In this document: positions 13,201-26,500 of the stretch, piece by piece | Numbering within the stretch: the stretch's first letter is position 1 | Layout of the letters: each line of letters begins with the position of its first letter | Assembly: GCF_032362555.1 (NCBI RefSeq) | Contig: NC_083514.1 | Span: forward strand, 7,239,001 to 7,303,000 | DNA length: 64,000 nt | Direction: 5' to 3' | Origin: Amyelois transitella | Lineage: Eukaryota; Arthropoda; Insecta; Lepidoptera; Pyralidae | The notes under the pieces: model-generated | The model's database searches: none | What the model was told of the DNA's origin: nothing | What the model saw: the letters and a program-made list of their open reading frames with translations, nothing else | Made by a program: the position numbers and the translations under genes

Positions 13201-15559
13201 GTAACCGTAAACACGGTTAAGTCATCTCTCGTCCTATATCGTCCGTATGTGACTTTGTATGTTTATAATTTTAATTAGCAACTCTTTTTTTTAGTTAGTT
13301 TTCAATTTTAATTAGTCAACCTTACATCTGTAACATTGCAACCCACCTTTGTTACAGACCCAGTTGCCTGACCGGGCAGATTACAGCACGATGTTTTCCC
13401 TCAAGAGCAAACTTGAAAGAGATCTATCTCCTCAATCGTTAACGTTGATAAGGCATTATGTCTTATATTGTCTCTCTTTTTAGAACTTTGGAAAGAGCGG
13501 AGATAGTAGATAATGTCTTACAACTTTCGTGCATAAGCCCCATGATAAAAAAATAATTTTGTCATACGGCCTCGACTCCCAGCAATCCGCATTAGTTATG
13601 TCAGTAATGTATATTTTCTAATAGACTTTAAAACAATTAAAGAGACATTACCCCACTTTAGAACTGGCAAGTGAAATTATCTTGGCGAACTATCATACGA
13701 CATAGAGAAAAAGTTGATAGAACTCTGATTAAAATAGTTGTATAATCGATTGCAAACAACCCAAATTGTGTATTTCAAAATCGACGGAAGATATTATAAA
13801 TAGTTATTTCATCAAATGACACTGATGAAATATTTCCACTGTATACTTATAGTTGACCATGATTACCGTAGAAATGTTGTTTCCATGTTCTTCTTCAATG
13901 GGATGGCAGAGAATAAGGTTACATATAGGTTTAGCAATCTAATTGCTAAAAAAACAAGCAGTCTACTGCTTGTTATTATCTCGTAGATCATCCTTGATCC
14001 TTTCTTATCGAGAGTTCCTTGTTGGTATTAAAGTAATCAATGTAAGTTCGAGAATACGGCCTAAAATGCCTTCCAAAGCATTAAATCGTTGGTTTTATCT
14101 AATCATCAGGTGAATCAAACCGGATAACGACCCATAAAATTAAGCTTACCGTGTAAGTTGAACCTACAATTTCAGAGTCATCACATCAGGAGCCCCTATT
14201 AACACAGCAATTACCAACTTGTTATACACTTTTGATTATATGGTAATTCTAACACATATATGTAGGTACATATAACGCATTCCTTCTTTACGGGATAAAG
14301 TTTCGAAAGGATCGAATGCAAGAATGAATGAAAATTAAAAAATACAATATTCTACTGGGCAGCTAGCATATCATCTAAAACAAGGGACCTTATTTTAAAA
14401 CCCTTTCCCTTAATTACCTGTTATAACGCGAATAAAGCGCGGAAAAAGAAGCAGCTGGCATACTAGTTGTTCTTTGTTAGTCTTGTTACCAGATTAAAAT
14501 TAAAACTTTACATTCTTATGTTAAAGATAAACTGCGGTTGGACATCCAAGCACGAAAGATCATTAATTTAAGCGTAGGCACTGGCCCTAAGAAGGATTTA
14601 ATAGGTCTAGTGGCTGGTATGTATGTAGTAGGAAGTACTTGACCATAAGTAAAAGCTGGTAAACCGGATTAACTTTTAAAGGTGCAGCACTTGCCACTGA
14701 CGAATGAACATGCAGTTTAAAAAATGCATGTTCAGTGTTTGTTTTTATTTTGTACTTGTATGTCTCGGCTGTCCGTTTTTAGCGTCGAATTTAATATTTA
14801 GTGATTGTAAGAGGCGTTCCGTCAATCATTTTGTAAATACTGAAGGATGATGATGAGGTCGTTCCCTTTTTCACGTTCTCATCTTGACAGACTTGGATCA
14901 CACTGGTTTTTTTAAAAAGAAAAAAAAAACAACACGAGGTGCTAGTAACAACAAAGATAGTTTAATTAGTCATATAATTTACAAACACCTTAGAAATATG
15001 ACAGCATAATGTGAAACGGTAACTATTGTACTATCAGTCATGGAGGTGGTATCTGAATTTCATTATGTAGGCAATAACAGCATGTCAAGTTAGTGTTGAA
15101 TGTCGTCTTGTCAATAAGGGTATGAATTAGTTAAAAAATCGTAAGGACAAAATTTCATATTTGGGCAACTGGATATGTAACCATGATCTAATAATATTGG
15201 TTTAGTACGCCTGCAAGTTTGCGAAAGTGAGACGAGAGTCACTTTGTGTAAAATTTGTCAATCTTGGATCGTAGTCAGATGTGGTTCCTCTACGGCGATG
15301 ATGCAGCCGGGACAAACGCAAGGAGGAAAGAGGATGATAAAATCAAAACAGAGAGATTTCAGAATTTACAATCTGCTTACATTTTCTATATTCGATACAG
15401 TAGTAGTTTATGGCAAATCCCTCGAGTACAGTCATATCTTTGGGACACAACGTCTGTCTTGGAATTTGTAATTCCAAGTATGAAGTCTGTTTTTTTTTAA
15501 CTTTGGATGAGATAAGGTTTATTTATTTTGCTAGCCTAGTATTATGTCACCAACTGTAA

Positions 15560-15700
15560 CTGCCTCGTGGTGAAGGAATTACGGCGTTTGCCTAATGACT
15601 CGAAGGTCGTGGTTACTCAATTGGTTAGATTTAGAAACACGACCTGTGACTGTGACCAGGTTTTCACGTCCTCTGGTGACCCGTGGGGCTATTCACGATC
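15560..15700 (+). repeat. tRNA-like SINE head, degraded
   Basis: CCTCGTGGTGAAGGAATTAC, GGCGTTTGCCTAATGACTCG and AAGGTCGTGG resemble a tRNA-derived SINE promoter region, with A- and B-box-like spacing followed by unrelated sequence. I reject a functional tRNA because no cloverleaf is evident. Confidence 0.35.
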
Positions 15701-15854
15701 TTTGATAAAGCTAATATCTGCCTTATCTCCTCTCCCTATTTTTAGTTGATCATAGAACTATAAAGTGTTTTCATTGTGAGACCCCGATGTAGTTCCGATG
15801 GAAAATCTTGATAAGATTTTATCTTGTCATTGTTCATGAATGCGAATTTAGAGA

Positions 15855-15965
15855 GCGTCGGTGGTCGAATCGGTAAGGTGCCGGTTAAAATTCGTGTGGT
15901 GGCAAAGGCATACTCCGGGCTCCTCTCCAGAGTGGTGAGGATACAACCGGGACTATAGGAAGAAG
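15855..15965 (-). repeat. SINE-like repeat (family E)
   Basis: Read on -, GTCCCGGTTGTATCCTCACC, CTCTGGAGAGGAGCCCGGAG is followed by a tRNA-like stretch (plus-strand GTCGGTGGTCGAATCGGTAA, GGTGCCGG). It shares its core with the copies at 2930 and 32925. Confidence 0.45.
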
Positions 15966-16334
15966 ATTGTTCATGAATACCTTGCAATAGCTTGGTGTGC
16001 CTGTCTTTTTAATTAACTGCGATTCGAATTTGGTTTAGGTCCACCAGAACCATGTCTGATAGCTACGTTAGTCTGCTGTGCAATATGCTATTGCACGATT
16101 CCGATTGCCACCTGAAACTCTGATCGAACCATGGTTCTGGAATTCGAAATTTGTGATTGGTCCGGTCATCATTTCAAAACTACGACACCACTTAGCACTT
16201 GACGAAGAAGAAAAGACTTGCAAATGAAATTGTATGGATTTCGACTTTAACATTTTCTTAACCCAGGATCTGCATAGTAAAGAAGATAAAAAAAAATAAA
16301 ATAGCATGTAGGGAATGGTAAATTTGGATGAATT

Positions 16335-16376
16335 TAGACTCCGCCTACCCAGGAAAGAATCGCGATTTTATGTATG
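16335..16376 (+). repeat. Family B repeat fragment
   Basis: TAGACTCCGCCTACCCAGGA, AAGAATCGCGATTTTATGTA matches the family best seen at 46985-47100 (AGTCTCTGCCTACCCCTCCG, GGAAAGAGGCGTGATTTTAT). Confidence 0.5.
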
Positions 16377-16691
16377 ACGCATGAACTTACTGGGACATTT
16401 TGTCTAGGAAGTGTATCGAGAATCATATCGTCGAAATATCGATTAAATCGGTGCACGGTTCGTTGTACCGCCTTGAACTCTTACATATACGGACACGACC
16501 CGCTGGAATCATTTCCATGTAATTGTAATTCTTCGGCAGAAATAATTGGTTTAAATATCACGACGCAAGAGGAAATTGTCTCGATCGTAATGGACGATGC
16601 GGATTTCCCACTCAGGAATGATTTGCATACCAAATGCTTTTGTTTTTATTATATTTTTTATTTAAATTTAATGTACATAATTTTAATGTAG
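16374..16691 (+). other. Unrecognised 105-codon open frame
   Basis: An uninterrupted frame starts with MTHELTGTFCLGSV. Its middle looks protein-like (AEIIGLNITTQEEIVSIVMD) and its end is low-complexity and hydrophobic (about residues 87-105). Its first bases lie in a family-B repeat. No splice sites in phase with the ABCG gene were found and I recognise no family. It may be a transposon-derived fragment or chance; I do not claim a gene. Confidence 0.15.
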
Positions 16692-17538
16692 TATAGAATG
16701 AAAATGCATTTTGTACCAGAACAACTTGGGGATTATTCAGATTTACGGCAAGCGTGCCACAGGTACCGATACTTACAGAAAGATTATGTCAATGTTGTAT
16801 GTTGCTTTATTTTTCTTTATTTTCCTATCTATATTATGTCTATCAAATTTTACATCATCTGCTTTGACCTGAAGCGAATGGAACGGATAGTACTAAGATA
16901 AAAGTTTATCTTCCTAATTAGCATTTTACACTTTTTTATGTACAGTTAACAGTACATCAACCTATCAACATTTACTTCAAATCTGCAATCTGTAAATTCG
17001 TCTCTAATACCGCGTTATAACTATAAGTAGTTAATTACAGGGTTGATATGCGGTTGACCGTACATGCTTCTTAACGACTCTGTAGTTTCTATCTGTTTAG
17101 TCATTACAATGTTTTACGACGATAAAATAAACTTACTTAGGTTCACGATTAGTGTTAGGATCAACACATTGCAAGTGATAAAAATGTTATTTTTACATTT
17201 TTCTTTCTAATGAATTTCTAGAATTACGTTATTTACAATACTTGCATAAAAATTATAATACTGCCATAACAAAGTATTGTTTTGTTTTTGTTGTTTATTG
17301 TTTAGTCCAAGACCATTTAATAGTACTCTTAAATAATCAAGTACATCACAGGTTTTATATGAAGTATAGTTATTAATTACGTTAGTCTAATGCTAAGTGA
17401 ACGTTTCCTATCATTGTGGTTTTTGTTATCAATAAAAAATTGGTAAAAAAACATTGAACCAAAACATTATTTAAAGATTTTTGATTTTTAGTTACGTATA
17501 ACATAACGGACTTTTTTTTGTTTCAGACAAATTCAAAT

Positions 17539-20500
17539 ATGGATTTGGAGTTTCGAAATCTGAAATATACGGTGAAGAGTCCCCTAAAAAAGGGTAAGTG
17601 GTTTTTAAACACACCTTTTTCCCAAAAATTCCTACAGACGTATTTGTTTAATTTGAACGATTAGAAATGTTTTATCGGAGCCAGAAAGTTGCTTAACGAC
17701 CGGCATAGTTTTTATAACAAAATTGTTGTAAGCGCTTTGGGAAATCGAATCAATTTCCTCATGGTTTTTATTATGCAATGAATGAATACCATATAGGTAC
17801 CTATATGGAAATTATGTTACAGTCATATGATTAGAAATATATTAGTTTCAATTTTATGATACAGTTTTATTTTGGTATACCATTGCATTTTCAGCTATTG
17901 ACTTCAAATCTCGAGAAAAGAATAAAACCAAGAACATACTTCCGTGGGTTGTCTAAGTCAATTTGACTTATACCTTATGAATTTTTTTTTATAAATGTTG
18001 GTTAATTTAGCTGAATTGATTTAATGATGAGTACAAACATCTCGAGGAACCTTGTTCATTCAGGCTATTTTCCATCGTTTTTTAATTCACCTGGGGTCCC
18101 CTCTTAACTGCGGTTCGAATTTATAGATAAGAATAGGTCGAAGTCATATAAGGTCGAGATTACTCTTCTGCTATGACAAGACAAAAAATTCACTCGTCCC
18201 TATGTGTGTTAGTAGATATTCGTGTCAACTCTGCGAACAAACAGATTTCACTTTCAAAGAGCATCGTCAAGCTAGCTTTGATGTCATCGAACCGATCTAA
18301 ATAGACCAGGTTCTTATTTTTTTAGCTGAAAACAAGTTTACGCTGTCTTATTAATTTTTTGTTACTACCTATCTGCACACCTCGAAGAAGTCACGATCGG
18401 CACTCACGTTATAAAAATATGGTTCTAAGGTAAAGTAGGTCATAAACCAAAAGTATCGTATGATAAGGAGGTCCCGGGTTCGTGTCCCGGCCAGGACAAT
18501 GATCAGAAACTAACTTTTTCTGATTGGCCTGGGTCATAGATTTTTAATTCAATAAGTATTAATTATAAAATATAGTATATAGTATCGTTGAGATATATGC
18601 GAGATTCTTCTTGTAACGTCTCGGACTTACTTCGATGCTAACTCAATCTGTGTAATCTCTCGTATATATTTATATCATATGTGCTATATTCATGCGATGG
18701 ACCGACCAAATAAAGTCTGTGATTGGCGGTTCACTTAACGAGTGCAGCAGGATGACTTCCAGCAGGGAGAAATGGCGAGACATCGTAGGGCGCACATTGG
18801 CGCCCGCCTCCAACATACCTACATGATGACCACGACCACTCTGTCAAGAGTGACACGACTAAGAAGAAGATATTCTGCCCGCAATATGTTCCGTGTATTT
18901 AACTCTGATACTGATCTATTACTACTCTGATACTGATCTGATACTGACAAGAAAAAGAAATCATTTAAAAAAGACAATTTTCATCAGTACCTATCAAAAC
19001 AAACAATAGCGTGTTATAGGAAAGAAATTTCTTTCCGAAATGAATCTTCAGGTCAAATGACAATTTTAAACGGAAGTTGAAAATATAATGACTAGGCTGT
19101 ATTTAGGCCTGTATCTTAATTCCTGTCATTCCGCCATCAAGATTTAAAAATAAATTTTTATGCAATAAATACGTTACAATAAATTAACACTCACCATCTT
19201 AATGTAGTTATCGGTAAAATATCGAGCCAAGTATGTTTCGTTGAGAAGTATCAAATTAAATTGGTTGAAGTTATAGGTACTGACTGTATGAAAGATAACT
19301 TTCACAACTAAGTGACAGTAAAGGATAACTTTCACTGCATTTTTGCCATTTTTATTTTAATTTTAATATTTCGAAGGTTTTATGGTATAACTAGGTATGT
19401 CTATCTGGCTATCCGCAGGCTAGCTCAGAGACAATTAACACAAAAATCTGCATTTTGGTACGAATACGTATTTGTATTTTTTATGATGACACAGGAGTGC
19501 TACGAAATGTATATTTTTTCAGTACTCCTTATTAAGACTTTGTATACTTCTTTTGCTTCATCCACATTCATAACTCTCTTCATACAAGCTCGGTCGTTTC
19601 GGGAAGTCTAAAATCGATCGTTCCTTACAAAAATAAAGCTAGACTCATTTTGATTATGCGTACTTTTGTAAACAATGTTAAATAAATCTATACGAGTATA
19701 TAATAATAAATATAAGTACAAAGTTATATCAAAATCGTTTCAGAGCTTTAACTGTGAAAATGTAATAAAATATTTTCGCATAACAAGACCTAGTTGGGAT
19801 TGGAATTGGGATAGGATGGTTAGCGGTTTATGTACGACTAAAAAGATAATGAGACTTTCTACTGATTGATTTAGTTCTGCGCCCGTTTAAGTTTCAAGTC
19901 ATATGACGCAGCAAAAGATATGTCTTAGTTCACTAAGGCATATCTCTTGCCTGGGCATAAAGGCTATTGGGAAGTTCAAAGTCGAGTTAATTCAACCGTA
20001 TTTTTATTCGTTAACCACAATGACGCATAAGAAGTAATTATAATCAGGGTATTCATACTAAAATATTTTTATGCATTTTTTGTGAAAAGTATTAGTAACA
20101 GGAAATTTTCCGTGGTTATTTATAGCTTGTATTATAAGTATGTACATGTACATATTTTAGGATCAGATTATTAATATTATAACGGCGCAAAAAATGGGAA
20201 CTTTGAACCGGTTAATATGACTACGCAACTGGTGGTTCCAGTTCTTTTATGAGGAAATGGCAATTTCATGGTTATTTATAGAAATATGTACATCTATACT
20301 CAATATATTATCTTATGTAAGTTTTACGTACGTTAATCATCAGTTTGTGAATAAAATTTGTGTTAATGGCCTGAACTGACCATATTTCAAGCTGTACCTA
20401 ATTGGGGCTTCGTGTGTCAAGGCCGCAAGCTTTAGAAATTGAAGACTTTTAGTAATTCTATTTGTATCACTTTTGAATAGATTTTCGTTAAGTGTTAGTA

Positions 20501-23500
20501 GGAAATTGTCAATAACTAAACAATAGATAGAACATATATTATGTTCTTACTATTTAATTACAAGAAATAATCATAAAATAGATCAAACAAATAAAATTGA
20601 GTGTTATTTTATGTTGTGTTTTAAAATATTATGTCTGAAGAAACGAGCTTTTCTTCAAGGAAAACATAAATTGAACTTTGACCTATCAGATTGGAACAAT
20701 ACCATTATCGTTAAAGTGGCTTTTATTCCTTAATTAACGCAGAAGTAAGCGACAATCGGCTAAAATTAAACGCCATGAAGATTTATGAAGCCAATTCCTC
20801 TTCAGTCTCGACACGTGAAATTGTCGTCATTTTTGTTGGCATCGTGCGGAGAATGCCGAACAAAGTAATTCAGTTGTTTCGAAAACAATTACAATATACT
20901 TGTTCCCTTTTTTATTAACACAAATTATTGACGTCTTTTTTTATTTCCGGGCAGACAGAACCAACATGACAGTCATAAGATGTAGATATATAGATACATA
21001 CAAAGATTTTGATGAATTTTGTAAAAATAATTGACCCTGAGGAAGAACAAAGGCTTTATTTTTTAACTTATGGGGGAAAAGGAAACCACGCGGACAAAAT
21101 CGCGGGCAAATGCTAGTACAATATTAGGTAAGTATATTGTACTAGCCTTTGACTGCGATTTTTTAACTTTATTTCGGTCATTCCCACAGGCGAAGTTGGT
21201 AAATTGTACTCCTAACTTTATAGTTAACTCGAAAGTAACTCTGTCTGTTTGTTTCTGCATCACGATGTGGTCAGTGTGTAAAAGCCAGTACCGCAATAAA
21301 ATTAAATATCGATGTTACAGCTGTGGTTTCCAGTTTGCGATAAGGCAGACATTTTCAGTCTATTTAAATCCGTAGTTATTGTTTTACAATAGTTTATCTA
21401 TCGGACAATGCGAGTGGACTTTGCTTTTCAATGCAACCCACGTAATTCATTTGCAACACATTCTGTGGTCGTTTTATTTGACTCATCGAACTTACTTTAT
21501 ACTAGCTTTTTCACGGGGTTTTGCTAACGTGGGAAATTCCAGAATAAAGTAGATGTCACTGTTGGAAGGTCTATTATGTATCTGTGCCAAAATTCGTGAA
21601 ACAAAACAACAAAACTCATAAACTACGAGGCTGGATTAGCCTCGTAGTTTTTGAGTTCAATCGTTACAAAAATACAAATCTTTTCTCTTTATTATTAATA
21701 TACCTAGATGTGGATAGACATGCTTCTTTGGCGGAAGGACAAGCAGAGGCTTTTCAGGATCTTTCCAATTTCCGCTATAATTAAATTTTTTTTGCTCAGT
21801 CCACACTGATCATTAATTTAATATCTTTCGCATTTTATGGTTTTTAGATTGCTTTTTTACCTGAAGCCTTCAAGATTTGAAAAAGAAATCTGCCTTCGAT
21901 CTGCGTTAACGACACAGTAATTTTAATAATTATTATTCAGATTCTCTTTTTAGTCAAGCAATCTGTCACAATCAAAATTTAAATTAATCCTGTATTCGTC
22001 CTGTAAGAGATAAATCCATGTGTATCATAAATCCATCCCCACGTGTTTGTAAGATTGATATATTACAAGTACAAAGTACAAGTAATATTAAATTTATAAT
22101 TTACTAGTTTGTCTATTTCACATCAATGAGATAGGTACCGTCATAAATGCTTTGTTGTGTATTTATTAGAAAGAACAAACGCAGACGCAGTAGTATGCAA
22201 ACTTGAACCATCATCGAAGGTTAATCCTTGATTGACGATTGATTGATATTGAATAATTACAAGTTATTTGTTTCAACCATCTTGTTTTCGCGAACGTTTA
22301 TGTACAATAAAAGTAATCATTGAGATTTCAATATAGATTTTTGTTGTGCGCATACACGTATTAATACGAGTATGTTAAAAGTTTCAATATAACTAGACTG
22401 GCATTCTTACCGTACTATATTTTGAAATAAATATTACTTATGTACAGAGAATGGAAACTCACACGTCCGATTAATTCGATAAGGCATCTAATCAATACTT
22501 CGCAATGGGGGTGAAATCTTTGGTTGACCAAAGGCGTGATGTTTTTGCACTCGCATATTACTTCAATGTCCCTTATGAGTTAGACAATTAACTTAATTGT
22601 AGAAAATGCATTAAACTAGGATGGGCAAAAGACTTTTGAAGGCGAAATAAAATTTAAAACAAGAATCTGCTATTTTGCAAATTTGAGCCGAATAAGATGA
22701 TCTTTATGACCTAGTGCTGCTGATAGCTGTAATTATTCAGTAGACCGTAGAATCATTACATTGTTCTCGGCTCTAGGCAGATATTTTGTAATTTACGATT
22801 TTATTCCTAGTTAATGTGGCTACTAAGCGTAACATTTCGGAATCGGAAAAGTATAATAGTGGTCTAGCTCGGATATTACTTCATTTTTTATGGATCTTTT
22901 TTGAGATGTTTATCCGTATAGTTAGTACATTGCTATAGGCAAAATTAATTGCCCAAAAATATAATGCAATTATAAAAATCTTGTCGCAATTAGGGATTCA
23001 AAAGGTAGAGGAAAAGGTGCAATTGTGGCCCCCGCATGTATTTTGGCCCCCATTGATATTAATACTTTCTAATAACGCCATATCGCATATTTTTGGTGGA
23101 ACTAAATGCTGGTTGTGACAGCAATATTTAGCACCCATCAAATCCGTCAGAAGTCGCTTCGTTTATCCGTCATTTGAATCAGTCGAAACACGTTTGTGAG
23201 AAAACTTTTTAACTGCTGTGAATTTAATTGCGTAAAAATTGAAAACTATTGAACTTGTATTTTTGTGTTTGCACGTTATATTCATTGAACATTCTTCTGC
23301 GGGATTTCATCGGAATTATGAAATTTAAGCATTTTATAAATATGTTAGGTATGTTTGTTTTGATAATATCAATATTTATAATGCGACCCCCTCACATTGG
23401 TTGTATTGTGGTCCCGGGGGTCACATTACATGTAAGACCAAGAAAGGTGCTCCACCTGGATCGATTGGTAAAGTCCATCCATCTGGTTGGATCCAATCGA

Positions 23501-26500
23501 ATTTGTTCACTGAATGGTTCAGGCATTTCATTGATAAAACAAACCCAAATGTGGAATCTCCTATATTACTTATCTTTGACGGCCATTACAGCCATTCTCG
23601 GAACGTAAAAATAATAGAGTTACACGCACAAGGTCCTACCTTTGGACAAAACCTTCATGGACGCCGTAAAATGCTATTACAGTGAGGAGATTCGGAAGTT
23701 TCATTTGCATTCTGAAAGATTGCTGAAACCTTTCGACATTGCTGAGCTTCTTGGCCGGGCATATATTAGGAGTACGACGGGAGAAATTGCAGTTAATGGT
23801 TTTCGTGCAACTGGCATCTATACTTTCAATCCTCAAGTATTCACAGACGTCGATTTTATAGCGGAAGCATCTAGCAGTGGTCAAACATCTTCTATGCCTG
23901 ATAATGATGATACAAGTCTTGATGCTGGCCAATGTCCACCAGGCATAAATACAGAGCCACAAGAACCGCAGAATAGTTTGATTCTTCCAGAGGACATTCA
24001 GCCAATACCTCGGGCCAAGACTAGGACTTCTAATCGCGGTAGAAAGACGACAACAGCAAAAGTAATTACATTATCGCCTTACAAAAATCAACTGACTGAA
24101 TCTTTGCGCTTAGCAGAGACTCGAGGACGAGCGCGTGGACGAGGACGAGGACGTCCTCGTGGAGATGGTGTCAGCGTGATCGCGGTGGAGGAGGCACTAG
24201 CCAAGCTGGTCGGCGCCAGAGAGATGTTACATCCAGCAGTAGCTCTGACAGTGAAGCAAAAAATACCGATTCCGGTGATGACAGCTCACATTTGAATAGA
24301 GTTCCTGAAAATACAGATGTTCTCTGCGTGTTCTGCGAAACCAACTATTCAAATGACAGACCTGGAGAGCAATGGATACAGTGTCAGAGTTGCGAATTAT
24401 GGGCTCATACAGCCTGTGCAGGTCCAGAAGGCGACTATTATATTTGTGATTTTTGCCGTTAGGTTTCAATTGTGCAATACTTTTAATATGACCCCCCAGG
24501 GTGCCACATAACCATCACTTGATCTCATTATGCCAAATTTGATTACTTAAGAATAAATATTATTTCTGATTATCTGGTGCGAGTTTTATTTATTCCATAG
24601 TTAAATATGCATAAACAAATGATTAAAGAACCCTATAAAGTATGTTTCAAGTTTTTAGGTACTTCACTTTTTTTATAAAGCCTCAAAAACAAAGTAGGGG
24701 GCCACAATACCACCTTCTCCTCTAAGTATTAGGTTAAAAATCATATTACGAACGTTTTATGATTCACGCGCTTTTGTCTAAGATTTTATACAAAACCACG
24801 GTAAGAAGCTAGTAAAGTTGATCCAAGACACCAAATAACCTTCTAAACTGCGAGATCATGCCATTAATGTTGATACTGTGATCTGCGCATTGATAGAAAT
24901 GTGGGTCACAGTCATCCTTATCGCGAATCCGTGTTTCAATTAGACAGATTACATATGACCTGTCAAGTTTGCTTACGATTCAATAGGTTAACTTGTTTTA
25001 ACTTCCGTTTATAATTCCTCAATTTCTCGTTTTGTTCCACAATCGTAAATCTTAAAGTTATAAATCATAATGAATTTATTTCAAATGCTATCCTTAACAG
25101 GTCAGAGTTATTAGTTTAAACAATTCAAACAACATTGTTGGGTGGCTTAATGATAGGATTGAGAATAAGAAAGAAACAGATTGCAAGCCCATCTCCTGAA
25201 AGAAGAATCCAAAGTTTACTTTAATTGACTTTTAATTTTTACAAATATTATAAACTAGCGGCCCGCCCCGGCTTCGCACGGGTGGACATATTTTTGTGTT
25301 TTATATTTTGAAATAAATAAAGAGTAAAAACAAATTTATGCCTATGTCACTTTTGAAGGTCTATTCTATATCTGTGCCAAATTTTATCAAAATCGGACCA
25401 GTAGTTTTTGAGTTTATTCCACACAAACATACAAAAATACAAATCATTCCTCTTTATTATTAGTGTGGATGTGGATATCAGTAAAAATACTAAAAAGTAA
25501 AACAAGAAGGTAACGTTATTCTCAAGAAAAAAATTGGTTACAAAAATTTAACAAACCGAATCGCGATAATTAATTATCCGATCTAAAGTGTAGGTAATAT
25601 TTAACAGTTTATTTACAGAATTTTATTTAATTTTTCCTTCTAAGAATAATAAATTACTCTCACTACTTAGTCATAAAACAAATAATTTATTTCTCTTCCA
25701 GTATACCTGAATGAGTGTTGAATTTTAATTAATCAATACCAAGTACATACATACAAAATTGAGCTGAAATTTCACTAGTACGTTTCTCGGGAAGCGCTTA
25801 CAAAGCCAAATGTAAAGCTTCTTACATACTACGATTTATACCTTAAGTTATAAATTATCTATTTTTTTTTAAACTGGTTTAACAAAAAAACTAAAAAATT
25901 TCGAATAAAAAAAATAGTGTGTGCTGGCTGCTTTTCCCGCCGCCGCGCGCCGTGCAGATTGTTGAAGTCAATCAAGGGAAAGGTTAATAAGCTTGGGATT
26001 CTTCTTTTAGGCGACGGGCTAGCAACCTGTTAAAATATTTAAATTACAATTCAGTCTTTTCGCGACTAGTTCTGTCTACCCAGGAGTCCGGAGGGGATTG
26101 AGACGTGGTATGTCTGTGTGTCAATATTACTTTTGTTGTGACAGGCTATTGTCTATTCAGAAAATTAACCTTCAGTCAATAAGTTGATTTACCAGTCAGT
26201 TAAAATTAGGAAGAAAACTAAACAAACCTTGGCATTCATTATTTATTTGAATACATATTACAATGGAGTGGAACTTCGCGTACAAAGGGCACTGAATAAA
26301 ATTATTAAGGACCAATATAACCATAATATTAGCTGTGTTTTCCGGCAGATTGGCATAGAAAAGTTTAGGTTTACCATGTTACTTGTAATTATACTTTGTT
26401 ATGTTTTGAACCCGTAATAATTGGTCAGATATATTTCTAAATTTCTCCAAAATTGGTCTTACGCACCATTATCTAACTTTACATCTTTACTGTGCAATTC

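Larger units (their letters stand above)
520..17526 (+). other. Gene-poor stretch, putative first intron of the ABCG gene (about 17 kb)
   Basis: No recognisable host coding exon was found. The stretch is AT-rich and holds MINE-like repeats (2423, 3077, 5161, 8078), a LINE tail (3922-4235), RTE-type tails (2228, 9072, 9770), SINE pieces (2930, 15560-15965), a family-B piece (16335) and a 17-bp perfect foldback (10184-10225). One 105-codon open frame (16374-16691) is listed separately. Confidence 0.4.

Noticed and set aside
15244..15500. Two overlapping open frames of 75 and 81 codons
   Set aside because: Both overlap each other on the same strand without a recognisable motif, and no exon signals fit the surrounding gene.
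18470..18500. tRNA T-arm-like GGTCCCGGGTTCG
   Set aside because: Only the B-box half is tRNA-like; the following sequence is a repeated SINE body.
19312..19611. 99-codon open frame on +
   Set aside because: Very hydrophobic, AT-driven composition and no start context or homologous motif; consistent with chance in AT-rich intron.
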